DNA from: Cunninghamia lanceolata
Taxonomy: Eukaryota; Streptophyta; Pinopsida; Cupressales; Cupressaceae
Direction of reading: 5' to 3'
DNA length: 64,000 nucleotides
Assembly (NCBI GenBank): GCA_027924645.1
Contig: BSBN01000213.1
Coordinates: 35,342,501 to 35,406,500, forward strand
In this document: positions 1-11,150 of the stretch, piece by piece
Layout of the letters: each line of letters begins with the position of its first letter
Position numbering within the stretch: the first letter of the stretch is position 1
The notes under the pieces: model-generated
Told to the model about the DNA's origin: nothing
The model's input: only the letters and a program-made list of their open reading frames with translations
Databases searched by the model: none
Translations under genes and position numbers: made by a program

Positions 1-872
1 TAAGGTACTGCTACTGAAACGCAAAAGGGAGATTAATATCATCATCTGGCCATGGCTCTACGCTGATATACAGTCGCCAGGTCATGCTAATCACATCATC
101 TAGCATCCTCCTCTAGTACCGCACCTGTCTAGTGTATGTGTACTCTGCATCCCGATATAAAAATATAAAGGCCTCAAAAGGCCGCCAATAATACCCACAT
201 GTCGGTCGTGTAATTGTGATGTGCTCCTAGATCCATACATGAAGCAAAGTAACCCCAGCAGACAACACTAAATCATGAAGATAAGCAACTATGTGCATCT
301 CGTGGTATAATTGCCCAAGCATCATAGGTCCCTAGGCATAGACGATCTCATGCCTCACCATCCCCTCTATCACCCCCCCAGCCAACTGGAAAACCCTTAC
401 CTCACCTGTCAGGCATCACAACACCTCCAATCAACGCACACAGAAATAAGGTAAAGGGATCTGCACCCACAGCCAACGTCCCCTCATAGCTCATATCTCT
501 CCTGTCCATTGATAAGACAATGTGATCTGCACCAAACACTCTGATCAGGGCGCTCTGCCCCCTCCTCATGTCATATCTAACTCGTCGGTCGCGAATAGGT
601 AGCTTGAGGATGCGATAAACATCCTCAAGTGTAATGGTGATCTCCCCCATCGGTGACAAAAAGATGCATGTCTCTAAACAATATCACTCCACTGTAGCTG
701 TCATTAGACCTTGATGAGCTCGTAACATGGGCATCGATGCCACTATTAGAAGCCCCAATCTAGCCAGTCGAGCCCGCATAGCATCGTCAAAATGATTGAA
801 CAATGCCATCACAGATGGCACGCATTGTTCCCTCGAGTACAATATAAATCGTGTTGTATCCTGCATCCACAA
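1..872 (-). pseudogene. Plant mobile domain (PMD, MAIN/MAIL1-like) pseudogene, 3' end beyond the window
   Basis: Reading leftward from 872, the translation matches the PMD fold: a start with ARLGLL and an LMTATVE segment, then MGEITITLEDVYRILKLPI (606-650), the family's most recognisable motif. Next come VGADPF, GKGFPVGWGG, a YHEMH segment and GYYWRPFEAF near 190. The frame is broken by TGA at 684-686 and 402-404, both where the family has Arg (CGA to TGA), by a frameshift at a run of seven C at 373-379, and by TAG codons further on. PMD proteins act in nuclear silencing and are often carried by transposons; which kind this was cannot be told. The 3' end is outside the window. I am confident of the family and of its being broken. 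Confidence 0.85.
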
Positions 873-950
873 CTGTTGGATCAGATATCAACCTATCTTT
901 TTTCTAAACCAACCTCTTCTTCTAAATGTCTAAAAAACCAACATCATGTG

Positions 951-1420
951 GCACCAAAACAGACAACCCCTTGTACCATTTTTAAAATGGCACTATAATT
1001 TCCTCTAAACTGCGCTATTATAGAATATAGCGCCACTGCGCAGACCTCTTTGCGCTAATCCAAAAGATAGCGCTACTGCGCGCTGTACATGGTGCCATTT
1101 TACCAAATGACATCACTCAACATTTTGGCGCTAATTCCCATTTTAATGCCAATTACCCCAAAAGCGCTAATTCAGTCAATAACACTAATCCCCTAAATCG
1201 CGCTAAAATTCAAAATAGCATTGTTTCCCAATATGGCGCTATTCCAGAGTATAACGCCACTTTAACCCCAAATTAGCGCTAAAACGCTAGAATCGTATTC
1301 TTCTACAAATTGCGCTAATCTGGACGTTAGTGCTAAAATACCTACCAAATGGCGACAAACGCCCCTAACCCTACCTGGCGGATAGTGCCAATCTAGAGGA
1401 TGGCGCTAATCTGCCTTACC
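951..1420. repeat. Degenerate 18-bp minisatellite built on GCGCTAAT
   Basis: The exact word GCGCTA occurs ten times, at 1012, 1052, 1070, 1128, 1164, 1200, 1236, 1276, 1312 and 1403. Most spacings are 36 or 40, and positions 18 bases after a perfect word usually hold a variant (GTGCTA at 1330, GTGCCA at 1385, ATGCCA at 1146, ACACTA at 1182). The unit is therefore about 18 bp, sometimes 22, with the form GCGCTAATYC followed by a variable AT-rich half. It lies immediately 5' of the PMD pseudogene on the coding strand. Confidence 0.8.
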
Positions 1421-1960
1421 GTTGGCACTATGCGCTCTAATCCCAAATCCCAAACCCTAAAAAATGCACGTAAAATGAATAAATTACAAAGTCAGGGTTA
1501 GACCCTACCTGAGGTCCAGCCTCCAGTGCCTGCCCAAACTCTCGGAACTGCATTGAAATGTGTCGAAGTCACAGAAACTGGGGGTTACAGTCAACCATCT
1601 CTCCTTCGCTCTTTCTTCTCCAAAGTCAAAAGTGTGCAAATGTGGCACTCTAAGGGCCCACTTTGCCTAATATAGTGCACCATGTCATTCTTCCACCCCC
1701 TCTTTTTCCCTCCAGGGTGAAGATCTCAGCCTTTTTCCTCTATTTTTTCTTCCCGTCATCCTCTTTTTCCATCCCCTATCTAATTTTCACTCCCATCACA
1801 TCCTTTTCAAGAACTCACCTAAAAAATTTTTATTTTCCCACCGCCCTCTCGAGGGGGCATCCCTTATCCATCTCATACCTTCCCGGCAACTGGGGCATAT
1901 TTTCTTCAACCTGACGCCACTTCCCTCCTAGGTCCTGATGCCACATCAAAGAAGGGCAAA
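1421..1960. other. Spacer between minisatellite and LTR; no gene
   Basis: No convincing coding region. On the minus strand an ATG near 1590 opens a short frame that ends by about 1510 near an AG|GTAGG sequence resembling a splice donor. It could be a first exon of the PMD gene, but this is a guess. Pyrimidine-rich tracts fill 1680-1800. The last 13 bases (AAAGAAGGGCAAA) are purine rich and abut the LTR start at 1961, as a polypurine tract would. Confidence 0.4.
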
Positions 1961-3020
1961 TGTAGACACCTAAAAATGTCTTTTACCATCAAATCGACTC
2001 CTGACATCCCTAAACATACCAAATTCCCTTCTAATTAATTAATTAAATTTTTTATTTAAATAATTACCCCTTTCATTTTCCAAATTCACACCATTTTATC
2101 CCTAAAATTGAATTAATTTCATTAATTCAATAGTCCAAACCTTAGCCAATTGATTTAATAAATATGCAATATTTATTAAATCAATTTCCCCCTTTTCACT
2201 AAATCCAATTAATTAGTTAAAGCCATGTTAACTAATTAATTCAGCCTATAATTGACCTATCCCTACCCTAGACAATTAAATAGCTATTATTTAATTGCCT
2301 ACCCTAGCCTACCTCATCCTAGCCCTAGGATTAATTAAATAAAACCTATGTTTAATTAATCCTAACCCCTTCATTTGGGTGGTCAGACCTAGTTAACACC
2401 CTTCCCCACATCCTCCAAATAAAAAATTGAATTAAATCCACATAAGTCAATTTTTTATTTAAAAACATCCCACATCACATTTAATTTTCCTTACAAACCC
2501 ATACTCATTTATTTCCACTTCTCCCCAAATAAATTTTTAATTCATTTACATTCCCCCATATGAATCTTTAATTCAAAAATAATCCTTCACCCCCATGCTC
2601 ATTTAATAACTCCTTTTCCCAAAATGAATAAAAGATTCACTTTTATTCCTAGCCCTCTATTCATTCAAGATTTGATCTAGGCCCTCCACATCACTTTTAT
2701 CCTCCACCATTGATCTTCCAAATCAATCTCCACCCTTGGATCAAAATCCCTTCCAAAAATCTATAAGTAGAACCTCTCTCCATCCATTTTCATCATCCAA
2801 GTTTATGCAAAGTTATTATGCCAAAATCTCCATTGAGCTAGAATAGTGAGTTACAAATTTAGTTAGCATTTCACATTCAAATCTATTGTCTAGGGATAAT
2901 CATGTCTTAGGAGTTTCTTGGGTGCATGCTCCTACTTCCCTTGATGAGATTGGGTTTGCATGTGAGGTATAGCTTTTGTTGTTTTTATGCATATTAGTTT
3001 GTGTTTCTATCTCATTTTGT
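1961..3020 (+). repeat. Gypsy LTR remnant, same family as the LTR at 42786
   Basis: It starts TGTAGACACCTAAAAATG, matching TGTATACACCTAAAAATG at 42786. It shares the following AT-rich body with many TTAATTAA and ATTTAAT palindromes, and the segment around the TATA box (CTATAAGTAG here, CTATAAATTG at 43471) followed by CATCATCCAAG. The purine tract just upstream suggests it is, or derives from, a 3' LTR. The right end is unclear and runs into the broken 3' end of the Copia element, so it may be truncated. No matching partner LTR or internal region is attached. Confidence 0.65.
2762..2770 (+). promoter_or_regulatory. TATA box of the LTR
   Basis: TATAAGTAG, about 800 bases into the LTR, at the same relative context as TATAAATTG in the related LTR at 43472. 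Confidence 0.5.
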
Positions 3021-3225
3021 TTATCTAATCTACAGACATCACATCTCTTTTACTACACATACTTGCACACTACTACTTTGATCAATATAGAACCATTCTT
3101 TACTCCCCTTGATTGCAACAATCATCTTAAATAACTACCTACTCCCCCTGAGGGGTAGCCTCCAACATCAGTCCAAAAAGAAATGTACTTTGAGGCACAC
3201 TGGATTGATGCATCTCCTTATGCAT

Positions 3226-4605
3226 CTAGTTCAAAGAAGGAGGGGCAATAACCCCTAACTTTTCCCAAAGATATTCAAATGTATCCTTTGGAAGAGCCTT
3301 CGTGAATATATCAACAACTTGATCTTTTGTAGGCACATACTCAAGCTTCACTTCATTCTCTACAACTTTCTCTCTCAAAAAGTGATATTTAATTGAAATG
3401 TGCTTTGTCTTTGAATGCATCACTGGATTCTTTGAAATATTTATGGCACTTGTGTTATCATAAAGAATAGGAATTGGCTCATCATACTGAACTTTGATAT
3501 CCTTCAAGGTCTATTTCATCCACAACACTTGAGTGTAGCATGATACTGCAAAAATATATTCTGCCTCTGCAGTAGACAAGGAGACTAATTCTTGTTTCTT
3601 GCTATGCTAGGACACTACCCTATCTCCAAGGAAGAATACACCTCCACTTGTGCTTTTCCTGTCATCAACACATCCGGCCAAATCTGCATCTGTATAGGCA
3701 CTTAGGGAAAAGTCATTGTTCTTAGGATACCACAAACCATGATCTAGAGTGCCCTTCAAGTACCTGAATATCCTCTTTATTGCCACAAGACGTGATTCAC
3801 TGAGATCTGATTAAAATCTGGCCATAAGACAGACTACATGCATGATATTTGGTCTAGTAGCAGTCAGGTAAAGAAGTCCTCCAATCATTGATTTGTACTT
3901 GCTCTGATCAGTGTTAGGAGATTCATCATTTTACTCAACTTACAGCTAGTGACCATAAGAGTGCACATCAGTTTGGAGTCTTCCATTCCAAACTTCTTCA
4001 ACACTTCCTTGACATACTTTGATTGAGAAATGAAAATACCTTCATCAGTCTGATTGATTTACAGTCCAAGGAAGAAGTTCATCTCACCACACATAGACAT
4101 CTCAAACTCATTTTTCATTTCATCTGCGAAATTCTTACACATCCCTTCATTTCCACCAAATATAATGTCATCTACATAGACCTCAACAATCAGGATTTGA
4201 TCTTTTGCTTGCCTTGATATACAAATTACTATCTGCAGACCCTTTACTAAAACCTTGCTACAACAAATACTAGTCTAGCCTTGCATACCAAGCTCTAGGA
4301 GGTTGCTTCAATCCATACAAAGCCTTCTTTAGCTTGCATACCATGTCTAGTTTGTCTAATAGCTGGAACCCATTTTGTTTCTCTATGTAGACCTCTTCTT
4401 CTACCTCTCCATTCAAGAAAGCAGACTTCACATCCATCTGGTATACCTTGAAATCTTTACATGCTGCAAATACCAAAAACAGTCTGATAGCTTCCATTCT
4501 TGCCACCGGAGCATAGGTCTCTTCATAGTCTATTCCTTCCACTTGTGAGTAGCCTTTACACACAAGTCTTTCCTTGTTTCTCAGAATTTCTCCAACTTCA
4601 TTCAA
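3226..4605 (-). pseudogene. Copia reverse transcriptase and RNase H, broken
   Basis: 4605-4270 encodes the RT start: [26 protein letters not shown] sequence, then [13 protein letters not shown] and [12 protein letters not shown], the hallmarks of Copia RT. The YVDD catalytic box is at 4167-4178 but in a different frame from its neighbours. Indels between about 4270 and 3510 cancel out, because 3507-3226 returns to the original frame and gives the RNase H end (ILYDNTSAI, KTKHI, YVPTKDQ, DIFTKAL). Several TAG stops follow at ARLD*YLL*. The enzyme copied element RNA into DNA; it cannot now be made. Confidence 0.9.
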
Positions 4606-4920
4606 TTTGTTCTAGAAAACCCACTTTGTTCCAATCACATTCTTGTTTGCAGGTCTAGGGACAAGTTCCCAAGTCTTGTTCTTCTCAATCTACATTAATT
4701 CTTCTTCCATTGCCTTAACCCAATGTTCATCATTGCATGCTTCCTTTACTATTTTAGGTTCCACCTTTGAGAGTAGACAGAGATTTATTTGTTCTTCTAC
4801 ATTTTTGCTTCTTGTCAACACACCTTTCCTTTTGTCACCAATAATCTAATCTTCAGAGTGATCTCTTTGCACATACCTGGGGGTTTTAGGAATTCTTTCT
4901 GGAGTAGCTTGCACTTCAGT

Positions 4921-5955
4921 CTAAACTTCCTTTTCTTTGTCTTTTTCAACCTTTTCTATATCAGTAAATCCATTTGACTCATATCCATCTAGTTGAATAT
5001 TTTCATCTACCTTCACATTTACACTTTCAATGATCTTTCTCAGCCTTTTGATATAGCACTGATAAGCCTTTCTCTTAATAGAGTACCCAAGGAATATTCC
5101 TTCATCACATCTAGCATCAAACTGTCCTAATTCTTCATCTCTTCTAATGTAACATTTACTTCCAAAAACTTTGAAGTATTTGACAGTAGGAGTTCTACCA
5201 TACCACAGCTCATAAGGTGTCTTTGTTTCTTTTTCTTTGACTTGCACTCTGTTCTGAATGTAGACAACAGTGTGTATTTCTTATTTCCAATATACTTCTG
5301 GTAGGTCTGCTTCTTTGATCATTATTCTAGAAGCTTCTTGAACATTTTTATTCTTCCTTTCAACCACTCCATTTTGTTGAGGAGTCTGGGGGGAAGACAA
5401 ATGTCTCTTTATTCCATGTTCTTCACAAAAAGCATTGAACTTATTTGAAGTAAACTCACCACCTCTATCAGACCTCAAGCACTTGATTCTCAAATCCAAC
5501 TCATTTTCAACCATAGCTTTGAAATCCTTGAACTTATCTAGGGCTTCTGATTTTTCTCTAAGAAAAGCAACCCAAGTCATTCTTGAAAAATCATCAATAA
5601 GAAGCATGAAATACAAGTCTGTATGCACCAACTCTAGCAAACTAGTAGAGGATTGTTCTTTGTTCTTGAAAGTAGTCTTTGTCATCTTCCCAAACTGACA
5701 TTCTTTGTACATAACATTGGCAGGCTTCACAATCTTAGGCAGGTCTCTTACTGCTTGTACTGTCCTTATTCTCACCAAATTGTCAAAGTTAATGTGACAC
5801 ATTCTCCTATGCCACAACCAGATTTCATTTGTTTGAGCCAACAAACAACAATTATTAGTACCCTTCAAATGATAAACATTACCATGAGTCTTCTTACCAG
5901 CAACAATTAAAGTTCCAGAGCTTTTCCTTATCTCACACCCATTGTCCTTAAACAC
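4921..5955 (-). pseudogene. Copia integrase, broken
   Basis: The GAG_pre-integrase zinc region is visible (LWHRRMCHINF, then a CQFGK segment), followed by the catalytic core: HTD, LRSDRGGEF and NGVVERKN, so the three acidic residues of the DDE triad are all present. About 13 residues are missing between HTDL and YFMLLIDDFSRMTWV, where Copia elements have a CGPM/KSLGG-type loop; the loss keeps the frame. The C-terminal part includes ELWYGRTPTVKYFKVFG, typical of the end of Copia integrase. A stop at about 5281 divides the two pieces. Integrase inserts the DNA copy into the host chromosome. Confidence 0.9.
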
Positions 5956-5979
5956 TAGATTATACCCTTTGTTGCATAT

Positions 5980-7272
5980 TTATCCAACGCTTAGAAGATT
6001 ATGATTTAAGCCTTTGACATAAAGAACATCATCTATATTATGCTTTCCATCAAAAGTAACTGATCCTTTTCCACAAATCTTACTAGTTGCATCATCACCA
6101 AACCTAACTAGTCCTCCATCATATTTTTCAAACTTAACAAACTTACTCTTATCTCCTATCATGTGATTTGAACATTCTCTATCAATGATTGATTCATCTT
6201 CCTTTTTAGCATGAAATGTAGACAACTCTCCTGGACTTCTTTCCTTCACACAACTTGCAAGGTTAGTAGAAGCAGGTTCTTCTCTTAGTGCAACAAACAA
6301 GCATTCACTACCATTACCATCTTTAGAATTAGGTTCATCATTAGTTACACCATCATCATATCTAACATAGTAACTCTCACCATCATCTCTAACATAGTAA
6401 CTCTTTCTTAGCATCTTTCCTTTACTTTCATTGTTTTTGATTTTCAAAGATCTATCAGGACATCTTGAAGCATAGTGACCAATTTTACCACAATTGAAAC
6501 ATTTGAAAGGTAACTTACCTTTGAACTTTCCTCTGCTACCTCTTTTCATTCTACTTGGGAATTTTGCCTCAATCTCTTCAAAATCTTCTTCATCTGATTC
6601 CACAACATATTTATCTAATCTAGTAGTCTTTTCTTCCTTGGCCTTAAAGGCAGTCTCATTTTTCATAGGGCCATTAATAGTACCAAACTCTCTCATCTCA
6701 AAAGCAGTCAGTTTACCAAGCAATTGATCTTTTGAAAGCTTGCCCATGTCAAACAATTCTTCAATGGTAGATACCTTGTGACTATAAGATTTGGGAAGAG
6801 TTCTGAGTATTTTATCTACAACATCCACATCCTCTAACTTTCCACCAAGACCCTTGATGCTGCTAACAACTTCATCAATCTTCTATATGTAACTTGTTAT
6901 GTTCTCATCCTCAGCCATTCACATAGTTTCATATGTGGTTTTCAAATTCTGCAACTTAGCCTTCTTGACAAATTCATCACCTTCATAGATGTTTTTCAAT
7001 TTGTCCTAGATCTCATGAGAAGTTTCCAGATCCACAACTTTCACCATTTCAGTGTTTGACAAAGCATTTAATAGAGCATTTTTAGCTTTTTGATTAGTCT
7101 CATAATCCTTAATCTCTTCATCAGTCTTCAGACCACCTTTAGGTACTGTGTATTTATCTTTAACCATCTTCCAGACATTATAACTAATAAAAATAAGATA
7201 AATTTGCATTCGTAGCTTCCAGTAGGCATAGTCAGATCCATCAAACTGAGGAATGTCTTTCTTGTGTACCAT
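5980..7272 (-). pseudogene. Copia Gag and aspartic protease, broken
   Basis: It starts at ATG 7272, 46 bases after the primer site, with PQFDGSDYAYWKLRMQIYL, the usual Copia Gag opening. In-frame stops occur at HEI*DKL, ETM*MAE and SYI*KID, sites where relatives have Trp, Arg and Gln. The zinc knuckle CFNCGKIGHYASRC (6460-6501) is intact. The protease lies near 6190: the active-site Asp-Ser-Gly appears as IIDRECSNHM, so the Ser-Gly is lost and the enzyme would be dead. Gag forms the particle that packages element RNA. Confidence 0.9.
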
Positions 7273-7317
7273 CCTAGATCTACCTTAAGCTGGTACGCTT
7301 TCTTCCAAGGAACCTTA

Positions 7318-7328
7318 CTCTGATACCA
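7318..7328 (-). other. Primer binding site (initiator Met tRNA type)
   Basis: Minus-strand TGGTATCAGAG, the standard plant Copia site complementary to the 3' end of initiator methionine tRNA, five bases from the LTR end. Confidence 0.85.
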
Positions 7329-7333
7329 ATTTT

Positions 7334-8954
7334 TGAAGGCACAAGACAACTGAGAGGGGGGTGAATCAGTTGTATCAAAAAACTTAACTTCTTTAAACAA
7401 AATCACATTCACATTCACTTACTTTAACTCCTTAATTTGTTATGAAGATTAAACATGAATAGCAGAATCAAAACATAAACACATCAACACCATACACACA
7501 TGAACACTAGATTTTTACATGGAAAACCCTAAAAGGGAAAAACCAAGGTGACTGTTAGCTCACAATATAATGTAGTAACAATACTGAATAACAAAGAGGC
7601 TCACTGCCCAAATGAATGCTCATTGCCAAGGGGTGGCTCATTGCCAAGATGGGTGGTTCACTATCATGAACTGATATAATAGCATCTACAACATGCCCGA
7701 GTTCAGTTCCATTGAAGCGCATTATATCTCTTCTTCTCTGCCTTTACAACACACACTTTATCTTCGCATATTCACACTTACCCCCCGCACTCACAGATTC
7801 ATTACATATATTTATACCAATCATCAACCTTGGAACATTCATCAAGGTTGGCAATATAACTTACAACCATTGGAACTATCTCCAAGGTTGGCATACATAC
7901 ATAAATCAAATTACGTTTGGACCTTAAAAAACTTGTAGAGCAAATGAATAAAGGAAGAACACTTCACTGCTTAGCTCAGACCCAAACACATCCTTACATG
8001 CTTCCTTATGTTTCTACAATCCAAGAAACACATCTGTAAAGAATGTTAACACCCAAGTCGGCCAAACTGGTGGAAACATCAAGAATACTTAGACACATGC
8101 TTCCAAGAACTTCATTATAGCTTGCAGATCAAGCACACACCTTCAATACATTTTGGAGACATCCACACACAACATAGAATCACATGGGTGCTGAAAAATC
8201 CAACCACAATAGATCTCACTGGAAGACAACAATTATCACTTGAAGATAGATCACAGACTGCTCACAACAAACACTGTCAAAATCTACTAATCAATAACTT
8301 GCTTTCCAGAGTACCAAATCACAAATACTTTGGAATGAAGATAGCTAAGGACATTATAAGCATATATCCAAGACCACGAGACCAAAAACCAAATTGCAGA
8401 GAAATGTGGAGAAAAATACTTTCTCCCTGTGTCATTGCAAACACTGTCAGGCATAGTCTTCAAACTGGTGAATAGAACTTTTACTGCACAGTGATCCAAA
8501 CCACCAAATTCTAGATTTAGTATCTTCAAACACTTCTCTAAAACATATCCAAATCTCATACTCCGATCTTCAACATAGAGGAAATACAGAGAAAAATTTA
8601 GATAGTGTCCTTTAACATGATAACTCAATCTCTCAACAAACAATATCAAAAGACACAGTTGGCACCAATGACAACCCAAACATGTTGACATCAATGACAA
8701 CACCATTTATTACATACTTGCAATAGGATACATAGATTCTTCCATAACCTCCAAGATGCTTGACCGATAAATAGTAACTCCCTACTAATAAATAATTAAT
8801 TACTAACCCCCAGTAAATAATTAATTACCATACTAGTAAAAAGTAATTATCACTAATGGTGAATCCCCCATCCCTTATGAGTGCATTTACAAACAATATT
8901 TGGAATAATTAAATATATAGGATTTACAAGGTTGATGACACCTTAATCCTAACA
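7334..8954 (-). repeat. 5' LTR of the Copia element (1,621 bp)
   Basis: On the minus strand it starts TGTTAGGATTAAGGTGTC at 8954 and ends GCCTTCA at 7334, with TG and CA ends. The start resembles that of the second Copia LTR at 53727 (TGTTGGGAATTAAGGTGTC). It contains a small run of four GGCTCATTGCCAAG-like units (7597-7670). Open frames inside it are chance. Confidence 0.85.
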
Positions 8955-8959
8955 CTAAA

Positions 8960-11150
8960 AAGTAATGAAGCTACCACCAAACCATTCACAATGAGTAGAA
9001 AAGGTCAAGGTAAGGAGCTTGCCAAATAGCCACATGTTCAAGCCCCACCATCTAAAAGAGGGAAGCTAGACATACTAGATCTAGATCTTACATATTCATC
9101 CTATACATCCCTCTACCCAAATGACAATGTTGCTAAGCCAAATAATCCTCTACCATACTTTCATACCACCAACCTAGATATCATGCAAGATGAGGTTGAT
9201 TTAATTCATCATTCTCCACCTCTACCAATACCAACTCTTTAAGAGAGGGGTCATTTGAGCATCACAATGTTGTTTTAAAAAAATATCCTTTCTAGGTTAT
9301 ATATAGTTCACATTTATCTATAATATCTCCCCTAAGTAGTTATTGGATTCCCCACTAAAATTATCAATGTGCCTAAATCTATTTATACATGACACTCAAG
9401 TAGTTTGCAGCATGGTTACCTACCTACTAGGTATGGAGAATGATACAAAATTTAGGCTTGAGAAGCTAACCATTGTTCACAAGTTAATCCAGACCTTGGA
9501 AGGAGAGGTACTATGATTATATTTCACCTTCTATTTGGAGGAGTGCATATGCAATCAATTGAAAAACTTTAATTTTACCAAAATATTCATGTACTCATCC
9601 ATATTATTGCATATGATTCTCCACTAATGTTACCAAAATCTTTAATTTTAGCTCTTTTCTTATCCTAACCTCAAGCCCACATTAATCCACACTGCCAAGG
9701 GTCATGATCTAGTAAGTGTATGGATTCCCCACCTCCATCACAAGTTAGACTACTATACCTTTGTGAAGGTATTCCACATTCCCAATCTCTCCCTACTCAA
9801 TAATGAGCTATCCCAAGAATCACCAAGTCTTGCATCACCATCCTCCAATCCAAATATAAGGGAGACTAGGTTTTTAGCTAGGATAGCTCAATAATCAAGG
9901 TCTATGGATACTTTGGCTAAGTATATAAACTCCCAAGGCACATTACCAATATGGTATTTTTCTTGAAGTTCATGCACCGATTTGATACTATAGACGATCA
10001 ATATGGTAGAGAGAGAGGTAGGATGAGCTTCCATCACCTCTTACACCCCTACAATGAACTTGTTGTTATCAAAAGGAAGTTGACAAAGATACTAGATGCC
10101 AATCTTAGGAAGATACAACTATATATGGTTTAAGACCATTGGAGATATGATCCAATGAGATCCTTCTTAGCATGGTTAAATAAAATAATTAATAGTGAGC
10201 AGAAAAAGTTCACTTACCATACCTAGCTAGAGATTGAAGTAAATAGGAGCCCAAAAGAGGAAGAAATTGATAAATTGCTCATTGTCTAGACCATTTCAAT
10301 TTTGACTCCAATTTTGCAACCATATGAGACTTTCTACAAGAAATTGAAAACCTACAAGATACAGTTACACAATGAATGGGAGGAGGGAACAAAATATGGC
10401 TACCTAGTGGAAATACAGGAAGGAGATTACCCGTATGGGTGAGAAACCAAGAGAGATATTGCCACATGATGAAAATGGCAATATTTGTATGATCAAGCCC
10501 ATCCAAGCCCTATGTCCTCCCACACCTCACAAGTCTAGGGAAGAATTGAGGTTCTTCAATAGAAGAGGGCAAAGTTGAATCAAGGCCTCAAGGATTTACA
10601 ACAACATTTGGAGTAGTAGGTCAATCTTGTGTTGCATGTGTGGAGGGTACATGAATATTAGTTCAATGCCCCATGATTTCACCAAAGACATTAATGGAAA
10701 AAATGTAGACAAATAGATTTTTAATGATGTAAATGTAATAAAAACAAGTCACATTACATGCCTACACACTCAAGATGCCATGGCAAACATGACACTTGGG
10801 GTACACAACACCAATCCATCAAGCATGGAAACACAAGTAGAAGACTTAACCATGTCATGTGACAAAGTCACCATGATGCACATACGATAGGGTAGAGTTT
10901 CCTCTAAATAAGAGATTAGACACTAGTTCATGATATCATTCTCTCATGAACACATGGATTATAATGAAAGTGACAACCACTTTCTTACACATCCTGAGTT
11001 GAAAAAAACACACAAAGGTACACATTCCAACATAACGGAATGCATAGCTTGCAAGGAACCCCAAAAGGCAAAAAAGAGGTCACACAAATCAAGGCAAGGG
11101 TAGAGCTAGACCAAACAAGCCTATAGCATGCTAGCCTAAAAAAAGGCATA
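8960..11150 (+). pseudogene. Old coding relic of unknown family
   Basis: There is no long open frame, but plus-strand translation gives long protein-like stretches separated by stops and frame changes: KRGKLDILDLDL near 9060, a FHTTNLDIMQDEVDLIHHSPP stretch near 9160, then 9951-10133 (MVFFLKFMHRFDTIDDQY) continuing past a TAA through HWRYDPMRSFLAWLNKII and LQPYETFYKKLKTY (to about 10350). Further charged stretches reach about 11100. I do not recognise the protein. Its size and its decay pattern resemble the relic at 12.36 kb, but no shared motif is clear. It could be part of another element's 5' gene. Confidence 0.35.

Larger units (their letters stand above)
3100..8954 (-). mobile_element. 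Ty1/Copia LTR retrotransposon, 3' end lost
   Basis: Order on the minus strand is LTR (8954-7334), primer site (7328-7318), then gag, protease, integrase, RT and RNase H (7272-3226). Integrase before RT is the Copia order. Nearly all the coding segments lie in one reading frame over about 1,350 codons, separated by stops rather than frameshifts, except between about 4270 and 3510. No copy of the 1.6-kb LTR follows the RNase H; the sequence runs into an unrelated Gypsy LTR near 3.0-3.1 kb, so the 3' LTR is missing and no target duplication can be checked. Confidence 0.85.

Noticed and set aside
1663..1914. 83-codon open frame
   Set aside because: Pyrimidine-rich low-complexity stretch giving Phe/Ser/Pro-rich translation; not coding in character.
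4643..5910. Plus-strand open frames opposite the Copia polyprotein
   Set aside because: Antisense shadows of the integrase and linker coding sequence.
8122..8706. Open frames of 117 and 139 codons on opposite strands
   Set aside because: Inside the Copia LTR, overlapping each other, without any recognisable protein feature.
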